Notes under the pieces: generated by a model
What the model saw: the letters and a program-made list of their open reading frames with translations, nothing else
The model's database searches: none
Told to the model about the DNA's origin: nothing
Shown: positions 41,644 to 49,295 of the stretch, one piece after another
Position numbering within the stretch: the first letter of the stretch is position 1
Layout: every line of letters starts with the position of its first letter
DNA from: Streptomyces sp. TRM49041
GTDB lineage: Bacteria > Actinomycetota > Actinomycetes > Streptomycetales > Streptomycetaceae
Reading direction: 5' to 3'
DNA length: 64,000 nt
Assembly (NCBI RefSeq): GCF_008271805.1
Contig: NZ_VSRY01000166.1
Span: 173,858 to 237,857, forward strand
Program-made: the position numbers and the translations under genes

Positions 41644-43196
41644 CGCTCAATCGACGTGATCTGCTGAAGAGCGCCGCCGCCGTCGGCGGCCTGAACCTGG
41701 CGTGGCCGCTCAGCGCCGGGCTCTCACCCGCCCAGGCCCGGGAGGCCGCCGAAGCCCTCGGCGCCACCTACGAGGCCGCGCCCTTCACCCTGGGTGTGGC
41801 CTCCGGTGACCCCACCGCGACCGGGGTGCTGCTCTGGACCCGTCTCGCGCCCGAGCCTCTTGCCGCCGAGCAGCCGCTGCCCGAGGTCGTCGAGGTCGGG
41901 TGGGTCGTCGCCGAGGACCCGGCGCTCGACCGGGTCGTCGCCCGCGGCACCGCGCCCGCCTCCGAGACGCTCGGGCACAGCGTGCACGTCCCAGTGGGCG
42001 GGCTCGCCCCGGGGCGGCACTACTGGTACGCGTTCACCGCGCTGGGGCGCACCAGCCGGGTCGGGCGGACCCGGACCGCGCCCGCCGGGCCCGTGCCCCG
42101 CGTACGGTTCGCCGCCGCCAACTGTCAGGCCTTCCACGACGGGTACTACGCCGCGCACCGCGGCATCGCCCGCGAGGACGTCGACTTCGTCGTCCACCTC
42201 GGGGACTACATCTACGAGCACGGGCCCGTGGGCGGGGACCATGTCCGGGACCACGAGGGCCCGGCCGTCCTCACGCTCCCCGACTACCGGCGTCGGCACG
42301 CCCTCTACAAGGGCGACCCGTCCCTGCGCGACGCGCACGCCGCCCACCCGTGGTTCCTCACCTGGGACGACCACGAGGTGGCCAACGACTACAGCGGTAC
42401 GGGCGGCGGGGCACCGTTCCTGCGGCGCCGGGCCGCCGCGTACCAGGCGTGGTACGAGAACATGCCGCATCGCGACCGGTCGGCGACCTCGGCCCTGCCC
42501 GACCCGGAGATCCACCGGGTCCGCCGCTGGGGCGACCTGCTGGAGCTCACCGTCCTGGACCTGCGCTCCCACCGCTCCGCGCAGAACCTGCCCGACGGCA
42601 CCATCCTGGGCGCCGAGCAGAAGTCCTGGCTGAAGGGCACCGTCGACCGGGCGCCCGACTCCTGGCACGTCTGGGCCAACTCGATCATGCTCAGCCAGCT
42701 CCGCTCGCGGCCGGGCGGCTCATACATGTTCACCGACCAGTGGGACGGCTTCCTCGCCGAGCGGAAGGAGGTCCTGGGCCATGTGCACGGCAGCGGCCTG
42801 GAGGACCTCGTCGTCATCACCGGCGACTGGCACTCGGCGTTCGTCGACGACCTTCGCGTCGACTTCGACGACGACTCCTCGCCGCTGGTGGGCACCGAGT
42901 TCACCGCCCACTCGGTGAGCTCGGGCGCGTACTCGCCGGACTGGAACGCCACCAACGGCCCCCTCATGGGCCGCGGCAACCCGCATCTGAAGTACTTCGA
43001 GGGCAACCGCTACGGCTACGACGTGTACGAGGCCACGCCGGAACGTTTCAGCGCCCATATGCGGGTCATCGCCGACCGGCGGGACCCCGCCTCGCCGGTC
43101 ACCACCCTGACGTCGTTCCACATCGACCGGGGGAGGGCCGGGTCGTACGAGGACCCCGCCACCGAGAACTCGCCCGCCCAGTGGCGCCGCGACTGA
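41640..43196 (+). CDS. phoD: Alkaline phosphatase D, Tat-exported
   Basis: A 518-residue PhoD-family phosphoesterase releasing phosphate from organic esters outside the cell. The Tat signal is NRRDLLK at 4-10 with cleavage near AQA. Metal and catalytic regions are VDFVVHLGDYIYEHG, TWDDHEVANDYSG and VVITGDWHSAF. GTG 41640 overlaps the upstream stop. No PHO box was identified. It probably forms a two-gene unit with the lectin-like gene. Confidence 0.92.
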   Translation: MTLNRRDLLKSAAAVGGLNLAWPLSAGLSPAQAREAAEALGATYEAAPFTLGVASGDPTATGVLLWTRLAPEPLAAEQPLPEVVEVGWVVAEDPALDRVVARGTAPASETLGHSVHVPVGGLAPGRHYWYAFTALGRTSRVGRTRTAPAGPVPRVRFAAANCQAFHDGYYAAHRGIAREDVDFVVHLGDYIYEHGPVGGDHVRDHEGPAVLTLPDYRRRHALYKGDPSLRDAHAAHPWFLTWDDHEVANDYSGTGGGAPFLRRRAAAYQAWYENMPHRDRSATSALPDPEIHRVRRWGDLLELTVLDLRSHRSAQNLPDGTILGAEQKSWLKGTVDRAPDSWHVWANSIMLSQLRSRPGGSYMFTDQWDGFLAERKEVLGHVHGSGLEDLVVITGDWHSAFVDDLRVDFDDDSSPLVGTEFTAHSVSSGAYSPDWNATNGPLMGRGNPHLKYFEGNRYGYDVYEATPERFSAHMRVIADRRDPASPVTTLTSFHIDRGRAGSYEDPATENSPAQWRRD

Positions 43197-43271
43197 CGGA
43201 CCGACGGGCCGACACGCTGACGGGATGCGTGTCACACCGGTGCGTGGTTCCGCCACGCACCGGCCCGCGCC

Positions 43272-43284
43272 TAGTCTCAGGGCC
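43272..43284 (+). promoter_or_regulatory. Probable leaderless promoter
   Basis: TAGTCT (43272-43277) is followed by 7 bases and ATG 43285. Confidence 0.5.
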
Positions 43285-44253
43285 ATGTTCGCTGCCTATG
43301 CCGCACGTATCGACCGCGATCAGCCCCTCAACGGCCTGGAGCTGGGCGACCGCCCGGAGCCCGAGGTACGGCCGGGCTGGACCACCGTCACCGTCAAGGC
43401 CGCCTCCCTGAACCACCACGATCTGTGGACCCTGCGGGGGGTCGGTCTGGCCGAGGACAAGCTGCCGATGATCCTCGGCTGCGACGCCGCCGGCCTCGAC
43501 GAGGACGGCAACGAGGTCGTCGTTCACTCCGTCATCGGCCAGACCGGCCACGGCGTCGGGCCGCGCGAGCCGCGCTCGATCCTCACCGAGCGCTACCAGG
43601 GCACGTTCGCCGAGCGGGTCGTGGTGCCCGCCTGGAACGTGCTGCCGAAGCCCGCGGAGCTGAGCTTCGAGGAGGCCGCCTGCCTGCCCACGGCGTGGCT
43701 GACCGCATACCGGATGCTGTTCACCAACGCCGGGGTCCGCCCGGGCGACTCCGTGCTCGTGCAGGGCGCGGGCGGCGGCGTCGCGAGCGCCGCGATCGTG
43801 CTGGGCAAGGCGGCCGGGCTGCGGATGTACGCGACCAGCCGCGACGAGGCCAAGCGGAAGCGGGCCGTCGACCTGGGCGCGATCGACGCGTTCGAGCCGG
43901 GGACGCGGCTGCCGCGGCGCGTCGACGCGGTGATCGAGACGGTCGGCGCGGCCACCTGGTCGCACTCGGTCAAGTCCCTGAAGCCGGGCGGCACCCTGGT
44001 GATCTCCGGCGCGACGAGCGGCGACCGGCCCTCGCACGCCGAGCTGACCCGGATCTTCTTCCTGGAGCTGAAGGTCGTCGGCTCGACGATGGGTTCCAAG
44101 GACGAGCTCGAGGACCTGCTCTCCTTCTGCGCCGCGACCGGGGTGCGGCCGGTGATCGACGAGGTGCTGCCGCTGGACCGGGCCCGGGAGGGCTTCGCGA
44201 AGATGGAGTCGGGGGATCTCTTCGGGAAGATCGTGCTGACCCCGGGGAACTGA
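43285..44253 (+). CDS. Zinc-binding-type alcohol dehydrogenase/quinone oxidoreductase family protein
   Basis: A 322-residue medium-chain dehydrogenase. GroES-like N-terminal domain (SLNHHDLWTLRG, LGCDAAG) and a Rossmann domain with LVQGAGGGVASAAIVLGKAAG. The four structural-zinc cysteines are absent, so it is closer to the quinone oxidoreductase branch and probably NADPH-linked. Substrate unknown. ATG 43285 agrees with a leaderless promoter. Confidence 0.9.
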   Translation: MFAAYAARIDRDQPLNGLELGDRPEPEVRPGWTTVTVKAASLNHHDLWTLRGVGLAEDKLPMILGCDAAGLDEDGNEVVVHSVIGQTGHGVGPREPRSILTERYQGTFAERVVVPAWNVLPKPAELSFEEAACLPTAWLTAYRMLFTNAGVRPGDSVLVQGAGGGVASAAIVLGKAAGLRMYATSRDEAKRKRAVDLGAIDAFEPGTRLPRRVDAVIETVGAATWSHSVKSLKPGGTLVISGATSGDRPSHAELTRIFFLELKVVGSTMGSKDELEDLLSFCAATGVRPVIDEVLPLDRAREGFAKMESGDLFGKIVLTPGN

Positions 44254-44297
44254 GCCCGCACCAGCTATTGATGGTTCGTCAGATCTACTGATGGGAT

Positions 44298-44332
44298 CTC
44301 CGGCATCGCGTACGAGTCACGCCATGCCGGAG
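44298..44332 (+). promoter_or_regulatory. Hairpin overlapping the ribosome site of the GH5 gene
   Basis: CTCCGGCAT (44298-44306) and ATGCCGGAG (44324-44332) are perfect inverted arms. The right arm includes most of the GGAGG ribosome site used by ATG 44338, so it could hide the site in RNA or be a DNA operator. Confidence 0.5.
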
Positions 44333-44337
44333 GTCTC

Positions 44338-45714
44338 ATGCGTACCACCGCAAGCGCCGTAGCCCTCTCCGCCGTCCTCCTCGCGGCGGCGGCCCCCACC
44401 CCCTCCGTCGCCGGTGAGCCGGGTGTCCCGCGTCTCACCGACGACCGCGGCCGCGTCCTCACCCTGCGCGGCTGGAACATCGAGGACAAGGCCAACCGCG
44501 GTGACGCGGCCCTCTCCGCCGTCACCGAGCGCCACTTCCGCGACCTGTCCGCGCACGGCTTCGACTTCGCCCGGCTGCTCGTCTTCTGGGACGACCTGGA
44601 GCCGCGCCCGGGCCGGTACAGCGAGGCGTACCTCCGGAAGATCGAACGGATCCTCGACTGGGCGCACAAGTACCGCGTCCAGGTCGTCATCGACGCCCAC
44701 CAGGACGTCTTCGGTCCGGCCTTCGGACACCGGGGCGTACCGGAGTGGGCGACCCGCACCGACGGGCTGCCGTTCACGCCGCACCCGGACGACTGGTTCG
44801 CCGAGTACTTCGAACCCGCCGTGCAGCGCGCCTTCACCCATCTCTACGAGGACGAGGACCTGCGGCGCGCCCAGGCCGCGATGTGGCGGGTGCTCGCGGA
44901 CCGGTTCGAGCACCATCCGGCAGTACTGGGCTACGACCTGATCAACGAGCCGATGGGCGAGCTGCGGCCCGGCGAGGACCTGCCGTCGGCGGCCCGCCGG
45001 ATCGAGGCCGACCAACTGACGCCGATGTACAACCGGCTCGCGGCGGCCGTGCGCTCGGTGGACCGGGACAACTGGCTGTTCGTGGAGCCGACGCCGATCG
45101 TCGGGGAGGGCGTCCCGACCGCGCTCGGCAAGATCAAGGACCCGAAGGTCGTCTACGCGCCGCACTTCTACAACACCGCCATGGAGGCGGGCGCCGACTA
45201 CGACCCGGCGGCCGGCTGGATCGAGGCGTACGAGGCGGCGGTCGTGGCGTACCCCAAGGCGCACAAGGTGCCGGTGGTCGTGGGGGAGTGGGGCCCGCTG
45301 AACAACGCCCTGCCCAACATGGGCCGGTTCTACCGGGACGCGATGGCGTCGCTGAACCGCTACAGCTCGGGCTCGGCGGGCTATGTGTGGTGCTACGGCG
45401 GCGGGTACTGCGCGGTGGACGCGGAAGGGCGGTTCCGTACGAACAAGGAGCTGACGGCGGCGCCGTACGCGGCGGCTGTGGCGGGCGCCGTACGGGAGGA
45501 GACCCACGCGGCGGACGCGTACCGGGTGACGTACACCGCCGTGCGCGGGGCCACGGAGCTGTCCCTGCCGCCGAGCCCGCGCGGATGGCGGGTCGAGGTG
45601 GCGGGGCGGGCGTGGCCGCGGGCGCGGGAGGTGGCGCCGGGGGAGCGGGCGACGCGGGTGGTGGTGCGGGCGGCGCCGGGGGCGGTGGTCACGATTCGCG
45701 TCAGCCGGCGTTGA
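44338..45714 (+). CDS. Secreted GH5 glycosidase, endoglycoceramidase-like
   Basis: A 458-residue exported enzyme with a signal peptide ending near SVAG (about 25). The GH5 barrel shows LRGWNIEDKAN, DFARLLVFWDDLEP, QVVIDAHQDVFGP, the acid/base Glu in GYDLINEPMG, HFYNTAM and the nucleophile Glu in VVVGEWGPL. The pattern HQDVF and LRGWN matches the endoglycosylceramidase subgroup that releases glycans from glycosphingolipids. A C-terminal about 90-residue beta domain follows, as in that subgroup. GGAGGT before ATG 44338. Confidence 0.88.
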   Translation: MRTTASAVALSAVLLAAAAPTPSVAGEPGVPRLTDDRGRVLTLRGWNIEDKANRGDAALSAVTERHFRDLSAHGFDFARLLVFWDDLEPRPGRYSEAYLRKIERILDWAHKYRVQVVIDAHQDVFGPAFGHRGVPEWATRTDGLPFTPHPDDWFAEYFEPAVQRAFTHLYEDEDLRRAQAAMWRVLADRFEHHPAVLGYDLINEPMGELRPGEDLPSAARRIEADQLTPMYNRLAAAVRSVDRDNWLFVEPTPIVGEGVPTALGKIKDPKVVYAPHFYNTAMEAGADYDPAAGWIEAYEAAVVAYPKAHKVPVVVGEWGPLNNALPNMGRFYRDAMASLNRYSSGSAGYVWCYGGGYCAVDAEGRFRTNKELTAAPYAAAVAGAVREETHAADAYRVTYTAVRGATELSLPPSPRGWRVEVAGRAWPRAREVAPGERATRVVVRAAPGAVVTIRVSRR

Positions 45715-45725
45715 CGGGAGGTATA

Positions 45726-45782
45726 CCGGTTCGCTGCGGGCGGGCGTTCCGCAGGCTGGAACGGGCGGGCACGGCGAACCGG
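45726..45782. terminator. Possible terminator between GH5 and PadR genes
   Basis: CCGGTTCGC (45726-45734) pairs with GCGAACCGG (45774-45782) around a 39-base GC-rich loop, between convergent genes. Confidence 0.4.
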
Positions 45783-45799
45783 CCGGGTGCGCCGTCCCG

Positions 45800-46729
45800 T
45801 TACTCCGCGTCGGGACGCAGGAGCGCCGTGATGCGGGCCGCCGCCGTCGACAGGTGGTGGCGGGTCTCCCTCAGTTGGGAGTCCGTCACGCCGTGGTCGC
45901 GGGCCGCGTCGCGGATTTCGTCGCGGAAGCGGTCGAGGAGGCGCTCCAGGTCGCGGGCCGCGTCCCCGGTCGGAGCCGGCTCCTCGGCCCGGTCGGGGGT
46001 GCGGGACGGGTCCGGCTTCACGTGCGGGGGGGACGGGGGCGGCGGTGTCGCGCCGAAGAGGCCGCCGAGGCGGTTCGTCAGCTCCGCGAGGCCGTCGCGC
46101 ACGCCGGACGGCCAGTCGCCCTGGGCGATGTGCTCCTGGACCTGCTGGGCGACCCGCTGCATCTCCTGGCGGGCCCGCTCCTGCGCCTCCTTCGCCTGGT
46201 GGCGCGCGTTCACCGCCTCTTCGCGGGCGCGGCGTGACTCGTCCTTGGCCCGCCGGGTCTGCTCCCGCCACTCCAGCTTGGCCCGCCGCAGCTCCTCCTT
46301 GGCGCTGCGCCACGCCTCCCAGTCCTGGCCGCCTCCCGTGCGCCGGTTCTCGCCCGCCGCCGTGCGCATCTCGCTGCGCAGCCGGCCCGCCGCGCCGCGT
46401 ACATCGTCGCGGATCTCGGCGGCCAGTTCGGACACCGACTCGCGGATCTCCTGCTCCAGGTCGGCCAGCTCGCCGCTGCGCGCGGCGAGTTCGGCGCGCC
46501 CGGCGTCGGTGATCGAGTACACCTTGCGGCCGCCCTCGGAGGCGTGCGTGACCAGGCCCTCGGCCTCCAGCTTGGCGAGCCTCGGATACACGGTCCCGGC
46601 CGATGGCGCGTAGAGGCCCTGGAAGCGCTCCTCCAGGAGCCGGATCACCTCGTAGCCGTGGCGGGGCGCCTCGTCGAGGAGCTTCAGCAGATAGAGGCGG
46701 AGACGGCCGTGGGCGAAGACGGGGGGCAT
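45800..46729 (-). CDS. PadR-family transcriptional regulator with long coiled-coil C-terminus
   Basis: A 309-residue protein. The N-terminal winged helix (HGYEVIRLLEERFQGLY, SAGTVYPRLAKLEAEGLV) is PadR. About 80-220 is a long charged coiled coil rich in Arg/Glu (REEAVNARHQAKEAQERAR); the end is a further helical region. It follows the DUF4097 gene by one base. Long PadR-s1 type proteins of this kind accompany DUF4097 genes in Streptomyces and probably repress the pair. Confidence 0.86.
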   Translation of the reverse strand: MPPVFAHGRLRLYLLKLLDEAPRHGYEVIRLLEERFQGLYAPSAGTVYPRLAKLEAEGLVTHASEGGRKVYSITDAGRAELAARSGELADLEQEIRESVSELAAEIRDDVRGAAGRLRSEMRTAAGENRRTGGGQDWEAWRSAKEELRRAKLEWREQTRRAKDESRRAREEAVNARHQAKEAQERARQEMQRVAQQVQEHIAQGDWPSGVRDGLAELTNRLGGLFGATPPPPSPPHVKPDPSRTPDRAEEPAPTGDAARDLERLLDRFRDEIRDAARDHGVTDSQLRETRHHLSTAAARITALLRPDAE

Positions 46730-46730
46730 G

Positions 46731-47567
46731 TCACAGGACCTTTCCGGAAGGGACTTCGGCGTCCTCGGGGCGGCGCAGCAGAGCGATCGCACCGGACAGG
46801 GTCGTCGCCTCGAGCGTGCCGGTGCCCGCGCCGAGCGTGCCGGTGATCTGCTTGGCGCCCCACGTCCCGCCGACCCGGAGCGTGTCGAACGCGTTCGACA
46901 CCGCGCCGCTCGTCGTGTTGGCCTCGACCCGCGCGTCCGTCCGGTGCGGCAGCCGGATCGCGATCTCCCCGGACACGGTGGTGACCCGGATGTCCGTGGG
47001 GTCGCCCGCCGGGCCGACGTCCACGACCATGTCGCCGCTGACCGACTCCGCCCGTACGGACGTCCCGGAGCCCTCGACGACCGTGAGGTCCCCGGACACG
47101 GACCGGAAGCGGAGGCCCCCGGTGACAGCCTGCGCCTCCAGGCCGCCGGACACGGTCTCGGCCCGCACCGGGCCGGAGAGCCCGACGAGGGTGACGCCGC
47201 CCGACACGCCGCGTACGCCCGTACGTCCCCGTATCCCGGAGACCATCGCTCCGGCGCCGACCGCCTCCACCTCGACCGACGCGTCGGCCGGCACGGCGAG
47301 TGAGATGACCGCGCCGCGGTTCCGGGCGTTCGGCAGGAGCCCGCTCAGGAAGCCCTTCCGGGCCAGATCCTCGTACGCGACGGTGAGCGTCCCGCCCTCG
47401 TGCGTCACGGCCAGCGGCGGACCGTGCAGCTCCGACACCTCCAGGCGGGCCGCGCCCTCGTCCGTGCCGACGACATTGACCGCGCCGTCGACGATCCGCA
47501 CGCGCAACGTCGTCACGGGGTCGTCGAGGGTGAGTTTCATCGGCTCGGTGACGGACCACTCCGGCAT
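46731..47567 (-). CDS. DUF4097 beta-helix protein
   Basis: A 278-residue protein. From about 60 onward it is a regular strand repeat (RAETVSGGLEAQAVTGGL, RSVSGDLTVVEGSG, RAESVSGDMVVDVG), the DUF4097/DUF4098 adhesin-like right-handed beta-helix. No signal peptide or membrane anchor is visible, so it is probably cytoplasmic. Coupled to the PadR gene (1-base gap). ATG 47567 begins at family similarity; the upstream frame crosses the operator region. Confidence 0.83.
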   Translation of the reverse strand: MPEWSVTEPMKLTLDDPVTTLRVRIVDGAVNVVGTDEGAARLEVSELHGPPLAVTHEGGTLTVAYEDLARKGFLSGLLPNARNRGAVISLAVPADASVEVEAVGAGAMVSGIRGRTGVRGVSGGVTLVGLSGPVRAETVSGGLEAQAVTGGLRFRSVSGDLTVVEGSGTSVRAESVSGDMVVDVGPAGDPTDIRVTTVSGEIAIRLPHRTDARVEANTTSGAVSNAFDTLRVGGTWGAKQITGTLGAGTGTLEATTLSGAIALLRRPEDAEVPSGKVL

Positions 47568-47614
47568 GGTGCTGACCCCCTCGGCTGCTCGACGCCGCCG
47601 CTCGTCGCGACAAC

Positions 47615-47651
47615 GCGGCATATCGCGTCTCTCCCGATACACGATATATCG
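47615..47651. promoter_or_regulatory. Candidate PadR operator
   Basis: GCATATCGCG near 47617-47627 and the perfect palindrome CGATATATCG at 47642-47651 lie just upstream of the DUF4097-PadR operon. AT-rich ATATCG repeats stand out in this GC-rich region. Confidence 0.55.
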
Positions 47652-47694
47652 CGGCCGGGGTAAGTCAAGCCCGTCGTAAACGGACAAATTGACC

Positions 47695-47706
47695 TAGCGT
47701 AGGCTC
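47695..47706 (+). promoter_or_regulatory. Probable leaderless promoter
   Basis: TAGCGT (47695-47700) is followed by 6 bases and ATG 47707. Confidence 0.5.
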
Positions 47707-48546
47707 ATGAACGCGACATCGACGGGCGCGCTGCTGCTGTGCCGGGCCGACCCGGACGCGGTCCAAGCCCCGGCCCAGCTGCTGCGCGAGTACGTGGTGC
47801 TCGCCCCCGCGGGTGCCGGCTGGAGCCTCCTCGTCCCCGAGGGCCGCCCGTGGCTCGACGGCTCCGAACCGGTCGAACGGGTCGCCGCCGGATGGGCCAC
47901 CGCTCTCGCGGTCGGCGCGCCCTGGCCGGTCGTCGCCCTGTGGTGGGACGCCGACCGGGCGGGCTACACCCTCGCGTCCGGGTTCCGCAGGCCCGTCGGG
48001 TACACCTGGCTCGCGGACGGCACGCCCGTCGGCGAGGACGAGGCCATGGTGACGTTCGCCGAGCGGCTCGGCCTCGACCCGGTCTTCGACGTCCAGGCGC
48101 TCCGCCCCCTGACGCGCGCCGACCGGGACGCCGACGCCCGCGCCCGCCTCCTGGGGCTCATCGCCGTACTGGCCCGCCTCGACCTGGCGCTCCCGCCCGG
48201 CGTACAGCCCGGCGAGCCCACCACGCACCTGCGCGCCGCGGCCCAGGCGGGCCCGGACGCCCGGCACGTCGAGGGCCAGGGCTGGCGCGACACCGTACGG
48301 GCCGAACTCGACATCGTCGAACACGGCCGCTTCGGACCGTGGCTCCGCGGCCCCCGAGCCCGGCTCCTGGCGACCGCTCAGCTCACGGCCGGGCTCCCGC
48401 TCCTCGCCTGGGCACTCGCCCGGCGCACCCCGAGCCCCGGCTGGGCGGCCACCGGGGCGCTGCTCGTCGTCCAGGGTGTGCTGGGGCTCACATACGACCG
48501 GATGCGGGCACACAGGCAGGCGCCCGTTCCCGGGCGGACGGGCTGA
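47707..48546 (+). CDS. Hypothetical protein with C-terminal membrane helices
   Basis: A 279-residue protein. The first about 215 residues look soluble (ATALAVGAPWPVVALWWDAD, ASGFRRPVGYTWLADG). Two hydrophobic helices, about 220-240 and 245-262, follow and end in a basic tail. No family recognised. Divergent from the DUF4097-PadR operon and convergent with the DUF6104 gene. Confidence 0.7.
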   Translation: MNATSTGALLLCRADPDAVQAPAQLLREYVVLAPAGAGWSLLVPEGRPWLDGSEPVERVAAGWATALAVGAPWPVVALWWDADRAGYTLASGFRRPVGYTWLADGTPVGEDEAMVTFAERLGLDPVFDVQALRPLTRADRDADARARLLGLIAVLARLDLALPPGVQPGEPTTHLRAAAQAGPDARHVEGQGWRDTVRAELDIVEHGRFGPWLRGPRARLLATAQLTAGLPLLAWALARRTPSPGWAATGALLVVQGVLGLTYDRMRAHRQAPVPGRTG

Positions 48547-48555
48547 CCGCTCGTC

Positions 48556-48735
48556 CTACTCGTCGTCCTCGTCGTCCAGCCGCGCCAGCCACGTCGCGAG
48601 CCGCTCGACCGGCACCTCGAAGTCCGGGTTCAGATCGACGAACGTCCGCAGCTGCTCGGCGAGCCACTCGAAGGTGACCTCCTCCTCGCCGCGCCGCTTC
48701 TCCAGCTCCTCGATGCCACGATCGGTGAAGTACAA
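48556..48735 (-). CDS. DUF6104 family small protein
   Basis: A 59-residue acidic protein, starting at TTG 48735. It reads YFTDRGIEELEKRRGEEE at the N-terminus, has a central FEWLAEQLRTFVDLNPDFE and ends in an acidic LDDEDDE tail. AGGAGAG lies about 6 bases upstream of the TTG, and no in-frame ATG or GTG fits. Function unknown; the family is conserved in Streptomyces. Confidence 0.8.
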   Translation of the reverse strand: MYFTDRGIEELEKRRGEEEVTFEWLAEQLRTFVDLNPDFEVPVERLATWLARLDDEDDE

Positions 48736-48908
48736 GACACGCTCTCCTGATCCTGCGGGGGCTCGGCCCCGGGTGTTCCCCCTCAGGGTAGGACGACCTC
48801 ACCGCCGACCGGACAATCGGCCGGATTTGTTCGCCGCGACCCCCTCGTCCCGGACCGCCCGGACCAGTAGCCTCGTTCTTTGGATCATCGGCCCGGCGGG
48901 GGGAGCGC

Positions 48909-49295
48909 GTGATGGACGGACAGATCCGCGAGATCGACCTGGGAAACGGCGAGATCGTCCACGCCCGGGTGAGCGCGGTCCCCGGCTACGGCGGGTCCGA
49001 CCGTGACGTCGGCGTCGGCGACCGCGCCGCGGCAAGGCTGGAGCAGCTCACGGAACTGATCCAGCGAGTCGGCGGCACCGTCCTGGACGCCGCGTCGGCC
49101 GTGAAGCCGGACGAGGCGTCGATCTCCTTCGGTGTCGAACTCGCCACCAAGTCGGGCAAGGCCCTCGCCGTACTCGCCGAGGGTGAGGCCAAGGCGTCCC
49201 TCCAGGTCACCCTGACCTGGCAGTTCGGTGACGGCGGGCGTGCCGACGGGCGTGCCGGCCGACGCGACGGCGCCTCCGGCCCCGGCAGTGAATGA
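48909..49295 (+). CDS. Trypsin-co-occurring (trypco1, CU044_2847-like) protein
   Basis: A 128-residue soluble protein. The pattern VGGTVLDAASAVKPDEASISFGVE with LATKSGKALAVLAEGEAKASL matches the trypco1 family, named for being encoded next to trypsin-like proteases. First gene of the 48909-60420 locus and coupled by ATGA to the protease gene. GTG 48909 and ATG 48912 are both possible starts with a GGGGGGA site. The Gly/Arg/Asp-rich tail (GRADGRAGRRDGASG) is low complexity. Confidence 0.82.
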   Translation: MMDGQIREIDLGNGEIVHARVSAVPGYGGSDRDVGVGDRAAARLEQLTELIQRVGGTVLDAASAVKPDEASISFGVELATKSGKALAVLAEGEAKASLQVTLTWQFGDGGRADGRAGRRDGASGPGSE

